In this document: piece after piece, positions 63,208 to 64,000 of the stretch
Position numbering within the stretch: the first letter of the stretch is position 1
Layout: each line of letters opens with the position of its first letter
From: Sporolactobacillus sp. THM19-2
GTDB taxonomy: Bacteria > Bacillota > Bacilli > Bacillales > Sporolactobacillaceae
Assembly (NCBI RefSeq): GCF_004153195.1
Contig: NZ_SEMC01000003.1
Location: forward strand, 62,001-126,000
Direction of reading: 5' to 3'
Length of the DNA: 64,000 nucleotides
Notes under the pieces: model-generated
Seen by the model: only the letters and a program-made list of their open reading frames with translations
What the model was told of the DNA's origin: nothing
Databases searched by the model: none
Made by a program: the position numbers and the translations under genes

Positions 63208-64000
63208 TTATTCCCCGGAAAACAAAGTCATCAGAAGCTGCGCAATCGCCGCTTCGTTATGTCGTATGACCCCACCTGTCGTCCGGATCACAGGCGCACT
63301 GATCACTCTCAGGCCCTCTGCTTCCAGCTTATCACGGTCAACGGAAACCGGTTCTGCCTTTTCAGCAGCATAACGCTTCAGGATATCCGGCGCAATCGGT
63401 TGATTGTTTACGATAATCGTATCAAGAAAAGGGGCGCCCACATGCTGATTCATCACGGCCACATGATCCGATGCAGAAAATCCATCCGTCTCCCCCATCT
63501 GGGTCATCACATTACACACATATACTTTTTGCGCTTTTGACCGGGCAATCTCTCCGGCCAGTCCAGGTACGAGCAGGTTAGGTAACACACTTGTATAAAG
63601 ACTCCCTGGTCCGAGCGTAATCAGATCAGCTTCCCTGATCGCTTTGACGCTTTCCGGCAGCGGCCGTATATGATCCGGTTTTAAAAAGACCTTTTTGATC
63701 TTTTTTTTAACCTTTGGAATGCTGGACTCACCTTCAACGATCGTTCCGTCATGCATCACTGCTCCGAGAATGATGCTCTGATCGGCCGCCGGGAGGACTT
63801 CTCCATGTACATTCAGAATGTGGCTCATTTCCCTGACTCCCTTAACGAAGTCGCCGGTGATCGAAGTCAGTGCGGCGATCAGGAGATTCCCCAGAGAATG
63901 GCCGTTCAGCCCGCTCTCTGTCTTAAAGCGGTGCTGAAGCAGCTTTTCAAATATCGGTTCTACGTCAGACAACGAAACGAGCACATTGCGGATGTCGCCA
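63208..64000 (-). CDS. yvcK: Gluconeogenesis factor YvcK (CofD-like), 5' end outside window
   Basis: The right-hand edge holds about 264 C-terminal codons. Reading in from base 64000, GDIRNVLVSLSDVEPIFEKLLQHRF matches the YvcK nucleotide-binding segment, and later TLGPGSLYTSVLPNLLV, KVYVCNVMTQMGETDGFSASDHV and DTIIVNNQPI are family motifs. YvcK binds UDP-sugars, is required for growth on gluconeogenic carbon sources and for cell shape. The yvcK-whiA-crh order is conserved in Bacillota; the gap to whiA is 24 bases. Confidence 0.95.
   Translation of the reverse strand, partial: GDIRNVLVSLSDVEPIFEKLLQHRFKTESGLNGHSLGNLLIAALTSITGDFVKGVREMSHILNVHGEVLPAADQSIILGAVMHDGTIVEGESSIPKVKKKIKKVFLKPDHIRPLPESVKAIREADLITLGPGSLYTSVLPNLLVPGLAGEIARSKAQKVYVCNVMTQMGETDGFSASDHVAVMNQHVGAPFLDTIIVNNQPIAPDILKRYAAEKAEPVSVDRDKLEAEGLRVISAPVIRTTGGVIRHNEAAIAQLLMTLFSGE

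Overview
The window reads as a piece of the main chromosome of a spore-forming, fermentative Bacillota. The right-hand part keeps a Bacillus-type backbone: yvcK-whiA-crh, clpP, rpoN (sigL), cggR-gapA-pgk-tpiA-eno, secG-esterase-rnr-smpB-ssrA. A CotD-like coat protein and a YjcZ-type mini-protein point to sporulation. alsSD/alsR (acetoin branch), a mevalonate-pathway operon and a [NiFe] hydrogenase suggest a Sporolactobacillaceae-like lactic spore-former. That placement is inference from gene content only.

Layout. 1-1.5 kb: end of a HAD hydrolase and a membrane-anchored BNR-repeat protein. 1.9-5.5 kb: alsD-alsS with divergent alsR. 5.5-8.3 kb: AI-2E-family permease and a cardiolipin synthase. 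8.5-9.0 kb: a 41-bp-period tandem array. 9.1-13 kb: AraC regulator, aquaporin-type channel, alternative S14, DedA protein, a 559-bp dispersed non-coding repeat (copy A), glutaredoxin. 13-16.4 kb: a complete ECF transporter (S component, EcfA1, EcfA2, EcfT). 16.5-22.3 kb: CBS protein, YjcZ mini-protein, proline iminopeptidase, LysR/AEC permease pair, YgbA-like cysteine protein, Mpg glycosylase, fructosamine-kinase-like protein. 22.4-27.6 kb: fni-mvaK2-mvaD-mvaK1 (transcribed mvaK1 first) and a PduO-type cobalamin adenosyltransferase behind a promoter with an embedded Fur-like box. 28-30.8 kb: P1B ATPase, HMA chaperone and Dps-like protein. 31-36.9 kb: tmRNA, smpB, HAD phosphatase, RNase R, esterase, secG.

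37-48.3 kb is a 12-gene hydrogenase island on the minus strand, lying between secG and the glycolytic genes. Order of transcription: small subunit, large subunit, a cytochrome b/maturation-protease fusion, a Rieske-like cysteine protein, hypA, hypB, hypF, hypC, hypD, hypE, tatA, tatC. Most junctions overlap or nearly touch, so the locus looks like one transcription unit carrying structural subunits, electron acceptor, Ni-Fe-site assembly and the Tat exporter. An FNR-like box sits about 42 bases ahead of a predicted start site. A duplicated-domain membrane protein and an AraC regulator lie upstream, and a 30-bp sequence is shared by the 5' regions of the hydrogenase operon and that AraC gene.

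50.7-56.4 kb: central glycolytic operon with a recognisable CggR operator but without the phosphoglycerate mutase usually found between tpiA and eno. 56.7-64 kb: rpoN, corA with a structured leader, a cotD-like gene, tRNA-Arg(CCG), copy B of the dispersed repeat (inverted relative to A), clpP with a CtsR box, crh, whiA and the 3' part of yvcK.

The least explained parts are the two 555-559-bp inverted non-coding repeats, the 41-bp array, the metal ATPase/HMA/Dps-like trio, and the Rieske-like protein and fused cytochrome/protease in the hydrogenase operon.
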